64,000 nt of DNA from Siphonodentalium dalli (taxonomy: Eukaryota; Mollusca; Scaphopoda; Gadilida; Siphonodentaliidae): the NCBI GenBank assembly GCA_032622095.1, contig CP136061.1, positions 231,444,944 through 231,508,943 on the forward strand. Direction: 5' to 3'. Of this stretch, positions 1 to 10,451 are shown in pieces. Both the position numbers and the translations under genes were made by a program. A model generated the notes under the pieces. It was not told the DNA's origin. It searched no databases and saw only the letters and a list, made by a program, of their open reading frames with translations. The first letter of the stretch is position 1. The number at the start of each line of letters is the position of its first letter.

Positions 1-744
1 AAACGAACAATTCAATTCGATTTAAGTTTAGTATTTCTTCGTTTTAAGCGAAATAATCCTGGTGCGAACTAATAATTTAGCAAAACGGACTATGTCGTTC
101 TATTTGTGATATGTTTGTTCTCTTTGAGGTCCGTGTCAATTAGCAGATAAACACGAACTTGAATACGTCCACTATATGTTCATTTGTAAACAAATTAAGT
201 TTAATACGAACCAGTGTAAATAATGGTGATTGTTATGACGTTTTCTTTTTTAAATCAATTTCCCAATTTTAGAAGACATTAATTCCTGTGGTAGTGTGCT
301 CCCGCAAATGCCCGCCCATTTACAAGAATTACAGGCATAAGAGCTTATTTAAAATGGTATATATATTAATTGATAAAATTGCCTTCACAGTTTACATTTT
401 GTACAGCTTTATTTGAATGTATACGGCTATATACACCCATTCATATGTATTATCTATTTTTCTGTTTGTCGTCTGCTTTTATTACATGAGCACCCCTCCA
501 AATGAATAATAACCCGATCCAATGTATACTTTTATAACTGAATGAGATAATTCATTTAGTATAGAAAGGGTTGAAAACTGAATTGGTCACTCTTGTTGGT
601 CTTAATCGGATTACCCAGTTTGGCAACATTTGGAATTACTTTCGCATACAGGTTTCTAACATTTCAATTGTTTGGGCACACGATGTGACTGTTCTCAATA
701 ACAGCTGCCTCTGCGTCCGTTTTAGTATCGACCCCAGGCCTCAA
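1..744. other. AT-rich non-coding stretch, probably upstream wnt5 intron or intergenic
   Basis: I see no convincing coding exon or RNA gene here. Open frames are short and have no recognisable domain. The right part (about 485-572) resembles one end of the TTAA-bounded repeat whose complete copy lies at 4371-4616. Because wnt5 exons on the + strand begin only at 18881, this DNA could be an upstream intron of that gene, but that is inference. Confidence 0.5.
485..572 (-). mobile_element. Partial copy of the 4371-type TTAA MITE
   Basis: The stretch shares the order CACCCCTCCAAATGAATAAT, GTTATAACTGAATGAG-like, then TTTAGTATAGAAAGGGTT with the right half of the complete element at 4371-4616. The terminal TTAA has decayed to TTGA at about 569-572. 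Only one end is recognisable, so this is a truncated or diverged copy. No coding capacity is seen. Confidence 0.6.
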
Positions 745-891
745 TATATGGTCTGGGCATTTGCAGAACGAGGTCCCCATAGGGACGCTAACACACACAG
801 CTGGCTGGCGTCACACAATTCATCATCTGAGTCCTCATTCTGCATGGCCTCATCTGCTATATGGGAGACCTAGACACATATATACTCTAGT

Positions 892-1427
892 GTCCCGAAT
901 AAACATACGTGTATGTTTATTTTTTTTCATGAAAATTGCCGCCCTGTATGAGCTTATTCCGGTCTATATGTTTATTATTTTTTTCAATTTCATTCTGAAA
1001 TAATTGTATAAAAGTTGCCAGCTGTGACAAGCTGTAGCTTTTTACTGACAAATTTATAAGCCACAGCTGGCAACAGCCAATTACGCATCCATGTCATGAC
1101 ACTCAACCCTATATAAAGAAAGTTACCACTAGTAGTACATGTACCAGTAGTAATACATGTACCGATATTGGCACTGGTATATATCGAAAACTGGATGTCA
1201 TTGATTTTGAATTCAATTATAGTTATTGGACACTCAAGTACCAGCAAATACCAAGGGATGGTTGACAGATTGATAGCCATATGCAATGCTCAGCTTGTTC
1301 GAATATTGAGATATCTTAGAATTTGTCCGCCCTGTACTTCTATTCCGGTCTGTTCTATTATTGAAATTTGCCCAACCGTCCACCCTGTACTACTATTCCG
1401 GTCTGTTCTTCTATTCGGAACACTAGA
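892..1427. mobile_element. TIR insertion (TAGTGTYCCGAATA termini) nested in an older MITE
   Basis: The left end reads TAGTGTCCCGAATA and the right end is its reverse complement with one change (TATTCGGAACACTA). The insertion separates ATATACTC from GTAAGTTCCC, which are nearly adjacent in the 44.3-kb relative. Inside are three diverged copies of a motif containing CCGCCCTGTA and TATTCCGGTCT (about 940, 1327 and 1380) and an inverted repeat GTTGCCAGCTGTG / CACAGCTGGCAAC (about 1014-1073). No coding frame is recognisable. The superfamily cannot be assigned from what I can see. Confidence 0.6.
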
Positions 1428-1640
1428 GTAAGTTCCCATGCAGATGGTGCATCATGATATGCACCAATTGGACACATCGACAATGCAGTGTGTCGTCTGC
1501 CAATTTTGGGATGTTGAGAAACAAACCTAAAACAGAAAAATAAACCAAAATCCTTGTTAATTTGATAATAAAGATACCTTCCAGAGAAGATGAGCCCCAA
1601 GTTTTGCGGGGTAGCGTCACTAAATTCACTGGGGACATAA

Positions 1641-1853
1641 AGTAATGCTCTAAATAATCGACTCCTTAACCACAGCGGAATTATAGGTAATTTTTTCAGG
1701 ATTTAGTCGGAAATATGGCTTGTTGTCATTCATCGGAAAGCTCTCACTGAGAGCTTTCAGATGAATGGCAACAAACCATATTTCCGACTAAATCCTGAAA
1801 AATTACCCATAACTCCGCTATGGTTAAGGAGTCGATTATATAGGGCATTACTG
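1641..1853. repeat. Palindromic TA-type MITE, copy 1
   Basis: This is an almost perfect 213-bp palindrome: left arm AGTAATGCTCTAAATAATCG, centre near GAAAGCTCTCACTGAGAGCTTTC, and a right arm that mirrors the left. The ends resemble CAGTAATGCC/GGCATTACTG of the other copies, and TA lies outside each end. It sits inside the right end of the element at 745-1876, whose sequence resumes at 1854. Ends starting CAGT with a TA target suggest a Tc1/mariner-derived MITE; this is inference from family knowledge. Confidence 0.85.
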
Positions 1854-1974
1854 TAATTCTGCAAATGTCCGACACCATATTGTGAGGCCTGATCGACCCA
1901 AGAGACATCTCTGTGAAGAACTAAACACGTTGTACGATTAAAGGATGGCGGGCTTATCGCTCAAATGGAGATTT

Positions 1975-2232
1975 TGTTTAAAGTGATGTGAAACACTCCG
2001 GTAGAACCGTAGGGTGATCAAATATAAATGGAGACTAATTTTGCTCGAAGTCATTATTTTTGCAAATATTGTATATATACCAAAATTGACAACACACACC
2101 GTCATTCTTATGTAATTGTTGAATACAGTGACGCTCGATGGCGAAATCGTTTTCGATAATTTATCACAGATAGTTGCGTCCCGAATCGAGAAGTTGGTGG
2201 AATGCTATACATTCCTCCAGTTGCATGCATGA
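1975..2232 (+). repeat. Dispersed repeat, inverted copy at about 24715-25010
   Basis: Shared, reverse-complemented blocks include GGTGATCAAATA-like, ACACACCGTCAT, GATGGCGAAATCGTTTTC, CGTCCCGAATCGAG and the end CCTCCAGTTG. The order is conserved over about 260 bp with many substitutions. Neither copy has an open frame of note and I do not recognise the family. It could be an old transposon or a segmental duplication. Confidence 0.65.
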
Positions 2233-3177
2233 CAAAGCGCTGAATACTAAGTTGTATGTTTCACGCACCAGAACAAGTCCATCGTATGTCTTTAAACTGG
2301 GTATCATAAAAACTTTCCACAGTATGGTTATACTACAGTCCATGCATGGTTTCCGCGAAGGTGGACAACTCAAACTATAAGCACAGTTTTTTTGGGATAA
2401 TCGTACAAAGAAGATCAGTTTGGTGAAATTGTATTAATGTTGTTGGTCGGCTTGAGCCCCGAATGCGGTCAGATAACATTCCACTCGGCTGAAAAACAAA
2501 TGTTGTTTATGTTAAATTACTATAAAGAACTGACAGAATACTATTGTCAGATACGTCATACTGTGCACTAAAATTGCAGACTATAAACATTGCAGCGGAC
2601 CCATTCTGAATATTCTGACCAGACACCACAAAATGTTTTATTTCATTGTCCATATGCACACGAAGCCATGTTGCTTTGTTGGCTATATATGAGATTCACG
2701 AATAAGATTTATGTTCCTCGTATCACCACATCGTGTATACCCCATCTTAATCACCGCCAACCTCGACGATAAATGGAAAGCTGTCTCAAAACACCTAATT
2801 CAGCATTCTGCCTTACCACCCACCCGTCTTCGTGCTCTCTAACAGTATGAAATTCTTCAGTAAGATTAGGACCAGTATAATGAGGCGTTCATATATGCAC
2901 GGCTATGCAAATGCCAGCATAATTGATAACCACCGACTCCCGCTAGATTTATTTTTGTTCGAAACCTTTAAACAATATGCCGTGGTAATCTTTCAATATG
3001 AGTTGCCAGGCGCTTCTTCATTGTTCTCTCTTAAAACACTACACTATATAGCCGAGGAATGCATTAAATCTTATACACAACTTGGGGGATGAGAAAAAGC
3101 ATAACCCCGTATTATTAAACGTCGATTAATCAACGACGGGATAGAATAAAAGAGAACGCGAAAATAGGAGATGTACG
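2233..3177. other. No gene or repeat recognised
   Basis: The stretch is AT-rich with scattered stops on both strands. The short open frames have no recognisable domain, no clear splice framing and no start context. I see nothing that supports a function. Confidence 0.5.
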
Positions 3178-3352
3178 TTAACCCTTTATTTACTAAATGG
3201 ATTATGCCATCAGTTATAAAAGTATACTTGGAATGGTGTATTATTCTTCTGTAGGTGTGTTCAGGAAATATAAGCAGACAGATGGCCAGATAATAAAAAT
3301 GCAGAGGGATTCGTATTATTGGAAGGACATGTTCAGATAATAAGTTCAACAA
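3178..3352 (+). mobile_element. Partial TTAA MITE related to the 4371-4616 element
   Basis: It begins TTAACCCTTTATTTACTAAA and then follows the reverse complement of 4616 down to about 4430 in order: CAGTTATAA, TATTATTCTTCTG, GTGTTCAGGAAA, AAGCAGAC, TGTTCAGATAATAAGTTCAA. The second terminus (ATACTCATTGA type) is missing, so it is truncated on the right. Bounded by TTAA on the left with CCC next, it fits a piggyBac-type end. Confidence 0.7.
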
Positions 3353-3390
3353 TCAATAGTGACTGATGGCAGTGTTTGTTGAACTTAAAC

Positions 3391-3745
3391 GCTGCCCAGA
3401 GGGTAAATTTGGTGAGCTATCCCGCATAGCGGGCTAGCATCACTAAATTCACCCCCTGGAGACCTCATTCTGCTTTTAGCCTCATCTTCTCCGGAAAGTT
3501 TCTTTAATATCAAATTTCTATAGAAACTTCAAATTGGCAGACGACACATTGCATAATTGACATTCCCAATGAGTGTTCATCACAATATTCACCAATTGGC
3601 AACTTCAATCTGAGTCTTTGTCTCCCATAGCAAATGAGGCCATGCAGAATGCGGTCCGCATAGGGTGAATTTGGTTATGCTAGCGTCACTAAATTCACCC
3701 TCTGGGGACCTCATTCTGCAAATGACAGACACACTAAACTCACAT
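3391..3745 (-). mobile_element. GTGCCTGTCATTTGC-family MITE, 5'-truncated inverted copy
   Basis: Relative to 44324-44777 this copy is inverted. Both subterminal hairpins are present (about 3391-3472 and 3655-3722; arms with TTTAGTGATGCTA and TCACTAAATTCACCC). The right end GCAAATGACAGACACACTAA matches the family terminus. The left terminus is missing before CCCAGAGGG. The middle (GCAGACGACACATTGCATAA) is the reverse complement of the other copies. Confidence 0.7.
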
Positions 3746-4370
3746 GCAAAGAGAAAGGTTTCGGCCTTCAAAGCATATTGTGGGATTTCGGACCACCCGA
3801 CGGTATAGTCAACAAGTCTGTGCACTCACGCGATTACAGGTGCGGATTAGCACACATATGGGGCAGGTTCTTTTGTTTCTCGACTAGAACCTCCGAAGAA
3901 TGTCTTCGGCTTACAGATAAAATTGTTAGTGATATTGTTTGCACGTTTTATAAAGACGCCCCTGACGATGTAATTTAAACAATGTAACAGGTCCTTTTGA
4001 TGACCCATTGTCTTCGGTAACATAAACTTGAAGTCTACTACAAATAAATAGTGCTTGAAACGATAATACATAATGAGGTACAGTAGCTGTCCATTCCTAA
4101 GAAGCCAAATCCAGAACTATGGAATTCTTTCGGATGCAGATGAAACGGAATACCGTTTGTCTCATGAGAGCACTTAATACCTTAACACCAGGATTGCATG
4201 TGGATGCGTGTGTACGTGAGAAAAATTCCCAGGAACAAGACTTCTTAGTAACCATGGTACCCTTTCGAGCTACACAGATTTTCGCAATGTTTCTACATTC
4301 AGTTCGAGAGTCATATGGGTTGAGGAGATGGCCTTGTGCACGCATATAATGCTGGTCGCCAAATCTCTCT
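3746..4370. other. No gene recognised
   Basis: Open frames on both strands overlap here (for example 3778-3978 and 4119-4349) but none shows a domain, conserved motif or convincing splice context. Nothing else is recognisable. Confidence 0.45.
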
Positions 4371-4616
4371 TTAACCCGTTCTATAATAAATACTCATTGA
4401 AGAGTAGTTGCCTTATAATAAGTTTATGGTCGTTTGTTGAACTTATTATCTGAACATTTCCCACCAAATAATATGAATCCTTCAGCTTTGCATTAAATTT
4501 TCGTCACACTTTCGTCTGCTCATTTTCCTGAACACCCCTCCAAATGAATAATAAACCAATCCACTATATGGTGTTATAACTGAGTGGGGGAATCCGTTTA
4601 GTATAGGGAGGGTTAA
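4371..4616. mobile_element. Complete piggyBac-like MITE with TTAA on both sides
   Basis: The element lies between two TTAA tetranucleotides (4371-4374 and 4613-4616). The termini are CCCGTTCTATAATAAATAC and, reading inward from the right, CCCTCCCTATACTAAACGG, so the TIRs are imperfect but alike. TTAA target sites followed by CCC are the hallmark of piggyBac transposons (family knowledge). At about 238 bp it cannot code for a transposase. It is the reference copy for partial relatives at 485, 3178, 19206, 27897, 32941, 38322 and 38873. Confidence 0.8.
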
Positions 4617-6417
4617 TATCCGTATACATATTGGTTTCATGTTGCACATTTAGAAGAAATAAGTAGTGTTTAAACCCTAGATATGGGTTCATTGACGATT
4701 AAGATATAACTGTAGTAATTTAAGTTTTAACTGATTTGTAATTTTACTCATCCACACCTACTTTATTTGTGGATACTCTAAGGTAATAGCCTACCGCTTC
4801 GTTTTATGTACCCCACCCTCCACTGTACATGATACAAAGACAGATCACGCTTGACCGCCTTGGTCGTCTTGTAATCAGAATCATAGCAACCAAAACATAT
4901 TTTTCGTTACCCCGATCTCTCCTGTGAAATTGATGTTGAATTATTAAAAATAGTACATCATACATCTCTGCCACCAAGAGATTCTAAGAATGACATTTTG
5001 CTAGATGTATAGTATGATCACATATGTAGCAAATCATACCAGCGGCTAAGGTAGAAAGAACTCAGTGGGAAGTTCTTTTCAGTTTCAAAGCGGAACTGGG
5101 AAGAGGGTTTGTCTCACAATTTACTTCAATTTGTGTTTGATTTGAGTCCTCATCTTCTGTTTTGCAATGCATTATATTTGTAATATTTTGTTGGGAGACG
5201 TTTTTGGGGAGTTCGGTAATTTTAATAACTTGAAATCCGATCCCATATTATTATTATAATTATAATTACATATCTCAAATCTTATCACCACGTAAATACG
5301 TTAATATCGTCATCTTGATTGCATGCGTGTTATTATATTGTATCGGGTCAGGGGCTTCATAAGTTGTAAAAACGTGTGCCCCAATCCCTTTTGTTTATTA
5401 TGCAAATAAAATATGAGTCAAGTCAAGCAGCATATATGGATTGGTATTGCTGTGTGGTGTATATACATAATGACACAGAATAAGTATTATGTCTGTACGG
5501 AACATATGCATGCATGGCTTTATTGGCTTATACCTAGATCACATTCATGTTTCGATTAAAGAGCTCTCACCCATCACCACCTCATCAACACCCGTCCTTC
5601 CTTCCATGATGAATCGTCCCGCATTAATTAAACATGATCAGTGATTACTTAACAAACTTTCTATCATGGAATGCACCGTCTATTATCTCGAAGCCAAAGA
5701 TGCTTCCTGGTCTTAGCACCGGTAGTCGTCTTGCAACGTTTCTAATAAATCGGCTATGAATTGCCTTTCGCTGGCAAGCACTCCGTCTATGCCGACAAGA
5801 GCAAATTAATAGGGTTTCCAAATGGCTCTTAGATTAAAAGCATAGATCTCGCTAATAGAATTCCAGTCTATAGATGCACATTATCTGTAACCGGCGACTG
5901 TGACGCGAAACACTCCCCCCATTTCGCTTCTTTGATTCAACTTGAAAACCGAGTCAGCTATTTGGGCTCCGCTCACTCACGCCTTAGTGCAATCCCAGGA
6001 CCTTTTTATTTGTCTGACTGATCTGGTTATTCACATGTCTATAAAGGCTTGCCAGACAAACCCTCTTATTACAATGGACACCAGACTTGGCAATGCCTGT
6101 TCCGCTGTATAGCATGTATGCCCTTTGGATTTTTCCTTGAATTTTTCTTTTGCATATATACGTAACGAAAGGGATATATATGATATACCGTAGTTCGATC
6201 TTACAACATAGGTTGTTTTAAATTAGATACTATATACAAGGTTCTGGTCATTCGTTGTCGGACACACGTTCTCAATATACTTTAAATTTTCCACGCCTTT
6301 TCAATAGACCAATAATAGACCATTACAACAACAGTATAGTATAAACATACACGATTTTTATTCCAATAATTCTGATACACACCTTGTAGTTTACGTTTTA
6401 TCACTAATACCACTGTC
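4617..6417. other. No gene or defined repeat recognised
   Basis: About 1.8 kb without a long open frame on either strand. Local composition varies and the interval 5880-6080 is somewhat richer in C, but I found no exon, RNA gene or repeat structure that I can support. Confidence 0.5.
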
Positions 6418-6530
6418 CCCGGTGGATCAGTTGGTAATGTGCATGGCACACAAGGCCACCATAAGATGTTCAGCGATGGCGAAGCTGGTTTCAATTCAGA
6501 TAAACGCGGGTTCGTGATCCACACACAGGG
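6418..6530 (+). mobile_element. tRNA-headed SINE-like copy 1
   Basis: The head GGTGGATCAGTTGGTAATG resembles a tRNA 5' half with RNA polymerase III box A (compare TGGCTCAGTTGGTAGAG). A degenerate box-B-like GGGTTCGTGATCC lies at about 6507. A second copy on the minus strand at about 33070-33203 shares GTGCATGGCAC, GGCGAAGCTGGTT, GATAA/GGTAA-CGCGG and GTGATC-ACACA in the same order. Because the two loci are otherwise unrelated, this looks like a dispersed SINE rather than a working tRNA; no clean cloverleaf can be drawn. Confidence 0.6.
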
Positions 6531-6603
6531 AAAGTAACTTCATTCATGAAACTGGGAAAGTTTTTTTTTCTTCATTTTTTTAATTTGCTTTGCCTCTCCG
6601 ATC

Positions 6604-6905
6604 AGAGGCCACAACTATAAACTATACAAAGAAAGATCCAACTATGATGTGAGAAAATATATTTTGAGCCAAAGAGTGGTCACTACTTGGAACAATCTAC
6701 CAGACGAAGTAGTACATGCTGAGGATATAAACCAATTCAAAAACATTGGAGAAATCAGGATGTTAAGTATGACTATAAAGCGGAATTGGTGACTGATTTC
6801 CAACCATATAACCCAAATATGTCTCGAGATGCAGCCGAATACGGTGAAATAATACAATGTGAGGTGGATACAGTGGCAGACCACCCGCGTCCACTACAGG
6901 CATAA
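6604..6905 (+). pseudogene. Remnant of a non-LTR retrotransposon ORF2, C-terminal end
   Basis: Translation from 6604 gives RGHNYKLYKERSNYD and then a piece with WNNLPDEVVHAED and INQFKN. This matches the region after the reverse transcriptase domain in CR1/Jockey/L2-like elements, where a conserved tryptophan-x-x-LP motif precedes FKN..LD..W. A frameshift near 6744 moves the frame; the other frame continues HWRNQDVKYDYKAEL and stays open to a stop at 6903-6905. The reverse transcriptase and endonuclease are absent, so this is a dead 5'-truncated copy. It belongs to a different lineage from the element at 60437, whose C-terminus ends in a cysteine motif. Confidence 0.75.
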
Positions 6906-7141
6906 GGTAACGTAAGGGATGTGGTTTCTACGTGTAGTGGAGTAAATTATAGGTGAAACTAACGCACTGTGCGGTCTTTCCTCCACCCGTGAAACTGTTT
7001 CGTTATATAGCCTAGCGGACGACGATAAGTGCCAGTAAACCAGCCCAAACCACCAATCCCTCTATAAAAAGACACAGGGTAAAATGTTCATCATATACCC
7101 CCTACCAATGAGTCCCGACGCGGCGGGTGGAAATTCATGTA

Positions 7142-7354
7142 CAGTAATGTCCTAAATAATCGACTCATTAAACACAGCAGAATTAAGGGTAACTTTTCAG
7201 GATTTAGTCGGAAATATGGCTTGTTGTCATTCATCGGAAAGCTCTCAGTGAGAACTTTCCGATGAATGGCAACAAGCCACATTTCCGACTAAATCCTGAA
7301 AAGTTACCCATAATTCTGCTGTGGTTAAGGAGTCGATTATTTAGGGCATTACTG
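7142..7354. repeat. Palindromic TA-type MITE, copy 2
   Basis: A near-perfect 213-bp palindrome with ends CAGTAATGTCCTAAATAATC and its complement, flanked by TA at 7140-7141 and 7355-7356. The centre is GAAAGCTCTCAGTGAGAACTTTC. The arms match copies at 1641, 8274 and 33377 with scattered differences. A transcript from either strand would fold into a hairpin with arms of about 100 bp. Confidence 0.88.
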
Positions 7355-7356
7355 TA

Positions 7357-8273
7357 TACCATAGTGCCATACTGCCCGTGTCGGCATTACTTATTAAGAG
7401 TCCCACACCCCTTGCCTGTTTGTGTTCCTGGCAAACATGTTAGTGTCAGTATATATATTATTGAACGGGGAAATAATTATTATAGACTCTGTCCATTTCG
7501 ATGAAGACTAATCGCTTTGGGAGATGGGCGGCACTGTCTTGAAAAGTATTCAGTGCGCGTCTGACATTAGAAGTCAAAAGGTAAATACCACTCATGCATT
7601 CATTATGTCTGTTCAAACACCCAACGACGTACATTGTCGATTTAGCAAAAAGTATTTTTATTTCACTTGGCCTCAAAGAACGCACTAAATAGCGGGTCTT
7701 TAAATTAGTATATAGTTAGGTATTTGCCAATAACACGTGCCAATATCTTCAATTCACCTGTATTCAAAAACATAGATATCTTCTTCGTAGTGGACAAAGG
7801 AGAGGCACAAAAAACTGACAGACCTATAATGCGTGACATGGGATTGAAATGCAGTCATTTAATCTCAAAACTATTGTGTAGTTCAGATGACACCCGGCTC
7901 TATTTCACACCCAGTAATTGGCGTAAAAAAGATATATTCATTCACTGCACACAATCGATGTCGCAATTCATATTTTCAAATTTCTATCACTTGCTATGAC
8001 ACGAAGAAAAGAAGAGCTTTCCCTGGGTGAATGTCATTTGTTAATCAAACTAAATAGTCCACTCAACGTTAACTCTGTCACGACCGGAGTATTTTCTAAT
8101 TATTAATGTCACCACGTACACTCACTTTGTGCAACATGTCCACAGTGTACACAAACTTTTGAAAGACTGTTGAGTATTGGATTAAATATATATATCAACT
8201 CTCCTACAACTAAATAAATGAGCTATATTTATAGCTAACCATCTTTATTTAACAACACGATAAAGTGAGCATA
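7357..8273. other. No gene recognised
   Basis: Short open frames (for example 7724-7999) lack recognisable domains. The interval between two copies of the palindromic MITE shows no other structure that I can support. Confidence 0.45.
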
Positions 8274-8485
8274 CAGTAATGCCCTAAGTAATCGACACCT
8301 TAAACACAGCAGAATTATGGGTAACTTTTCAGGATTTAGTCGGAAATATGGCTTGTTGCCATTCATCGGAAAGCTCTCACCGAGAGCTTTCCGATGAATG
8401 GCAACAAGCCATATTTCCGACTAAATCCTGAAAAGTTACCCTGAATTCTGCTGTGTTTAAGGAGTCGATTACTTAGGGCATTACT
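8274..8485. repeat. Palindromic TA-type MITE, copy 3
   Basis: Same family as 7142-7354. It starts CAGTAATGCCCTAAGTAATC after TA (8272-8273) and ends GGCATTACT. The right end lacks the terminal G and the flanking TA, so it has a small end deletion. The two arms (8274-8378 and 8380-8485) agree at nearly every position, more closely than they agree with other copies. Confidence 0.88.
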
Positions 8486-9916
8486 CAGTCTATGTAAACA
8501 TACACTCAGATTCATAATGATACTGAGTCTATTGCATTCCCATCAACTTTTCATTTCTGAACGGTTGTGGGCTTCCCCCAAATTACGTCACATCGCGCTA
8601 AATATAAATCTGAAATTAGTTGTGATTGACAGGTGTAAACATGGTCACGTGCCAGTGCCGTCATGGCCGCGTCAACCATGTGAAGCCGATTCTAAGAATC
8701 GGAATTAATAGTTGTAGGGTTTGGGACTTTTCGTTCGGCGGTTGTTTTACTGACAATAAAGGGAAACAGCTTCCGGGATCCAAAATAAAATGCACAATAA
8801 CTAAGACAAATCTACTTGAAATTATAAAAAATGTCAATTTATGTGGATTTCTTGGACTCAGAAGATCTCAGAACGATTTATGTTTAGATTGGCCAGGCGA
8901 TTTGTCGCCCATGTTATCAAAAAATAACACAAATCAACGGCCACGAATAAAAAATACATGAATGTCGGGACTATCTGATAAAACCACTACAGAACTAAAA
9001 AAAAAGTACCTTGACCTAAAAAAACCGAACTATCAGTTCCCCAGTACCGTAGCACCACCGCAGCCAAAACGAACGAAGAGCAACACAATTTACCACCAAC
9101 GCCACCGAAACCCATCCGACATTATATACGCAGCCGTATTATTAGCTCCAAAGATTGTACCAGTTGTACCCAACTTACAGTTGCCTGCAATCCACATTAC
9201 GGTGATTCTTGATTTTAAACTTTCGACCGCTCGTCAACAATCTACTTTATTTGTCGATTTGTGAATTTCTCTTCCGGTATAACAGGACGTCATGTATACT
9301 ATTTTTAACAACCTGTAGCCACACCTTCGGAATTTCCACACCAAGAGCACGTGACATGTTACTAGTTTTGTATTGGGGCACACATTTCTTGGAGCTAAGT
9401 TTTGATTGGCGGTAATTACAAGGAATCCCGGATTTGGGAAATGAAAACTGAACGAAAGGTCGTCAGACCCACTATTTTTTATATGTGGGTATGTAGTTTA
9501 CTCCAGACTGGGCATTACTGTACCTTCATTGCTGATGACCGATACTGTGCCTGTTGATGCCCATGCATGGGGAGATACAGAACACTCCTTGATATATGTG
9601 GTTCTCTTATACTCAACCCAACGAACTGAACTTATTCATATACCGTGAGATCGTTTCAAATTGCTTCTCACAATGTTCATTTTCAATCTTCTCACTATTG
9701 TTAAGTATGAATTGTTAAATCAAATTCAGAATCAGCTTGGTCTGTCCAGTAACATCCGGTTATCAAAGTGTTATCTCATAATAATTATATCCTATAACTA
9801 TCAGGAGAATGTCGCATTTGACAGTATGACTATAAAGCTGACTATATATACTAAGTTGTTGTTGATGTATTTCGTGGTTCGTCGTATTTCCTTTCTGGTC
9901 GTTCAGCCTGTTGAAC
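8486..9916. other. No confident gene; two adjoining open frames
   Basis: Open frames at 8626-8961 and 8962-9264 overlap stop to start and are moderately long. The second begins MSGLSDKTTTELKKKYLDLK, which looks helical and lysine-rich, but I recognise no family. A short GGGCATTACTGTA at about 9509-9521 equals one end of the palindromic TA-type MITE without its partner. I do not call a gene. Confidence 0.35.
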
Positions 9917-9926
9917 CCTGTTCCCC

Positions 9927-10441
9927 TAGATCATGCCATGAATCTCTGCTATGGCTAACGCCCGTATAGAGATTATATTCCACCAGTACAAAACCTTGGT
10001 ACGTTTTTAAGCTTTGACAGGGAACCTTATAAAGTCGAAAAACTAACGCCGGGAATATATTTCTTAGTTATTATCTGTTCCTTAATAATGTAATTCACTG
10101 TGGGTGAAGGCCCTAACTCAAAATTTCACGACTTAAGTGACTTTGTGAGCGATTTTGCTTTACGTTGCTTACACTTATGGAATTTCTCCTGGGTAATGTT
10201 TATTGTGATATCGGCTCAGAAATGTCACAGTAAAGCATGCAATTTCGAGTTGGGACCTTCACCTACATTGAAGTACATTATTAAGGAACAGATAATAACT
10301 AAGAAATATAATACGGCGTAATGTTTTCGACTTTATAAGGTTCCCTGTCAAAACTTCAAAAAGTTCCAAGGTCTTGTACTGTGGAATATGATCTCTATAT
10401 ATACGGGCATTAACCATAGTAGAGATTCGTGGAATGATCTA
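9927..10441. mobile_element. Long-TIR DNA transposon derivative with 10-bp flanking repeat
   Basis: The arms 9927-10125 and 10250-10441 are inverted copies: TAGATCATGCCATGAATCTC at the left and its imperfect complement at the right, then shared blocks such as ATATAGAGATATA-like, GGGAACCTTATAAAGTCG, TAGTTATTATCTGTTCCTTA and GGTGAAGG. The flanks carry a perfect 10-bp direct repeat CCTGTTCCCC (9917-9926 and 10442-10451), as expected for a target site duplication. TIRs near 190 bp with a 9-11 bp duplication are typical of Mutator-like elements (family knowledge). The spacer of about 125 bp has no transposase. Confidence 0.72.
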
Positions 10442-10451
10442 CCTGTTCCCC

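Larger units (their letters stand above)
745..1876 (+). mobile_element. GTGCCTGTCATTTGC-family MITE, split by two nested insertions
   Basis: The left end (GCATTTGCAGAACGAGGTCCCC at about 750) and right end (ATTCTGCAAATGTCCGACAC at about 1856-1875) match the termini of the uninterrupted relative at 44324-44777, and the middle (TGTGTCGTCTGCCAATTT, then TTTGATAATAAAGA) matches too, in the same order. Two segments absent from the 44.3-kb copy break it: a TIR element at about 892-1427 and the palindromic TA-type MITE at 1641-1853. Without them the copy would be near 400 bp. It encodes nothing recognisable. Confidence 0.7.
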
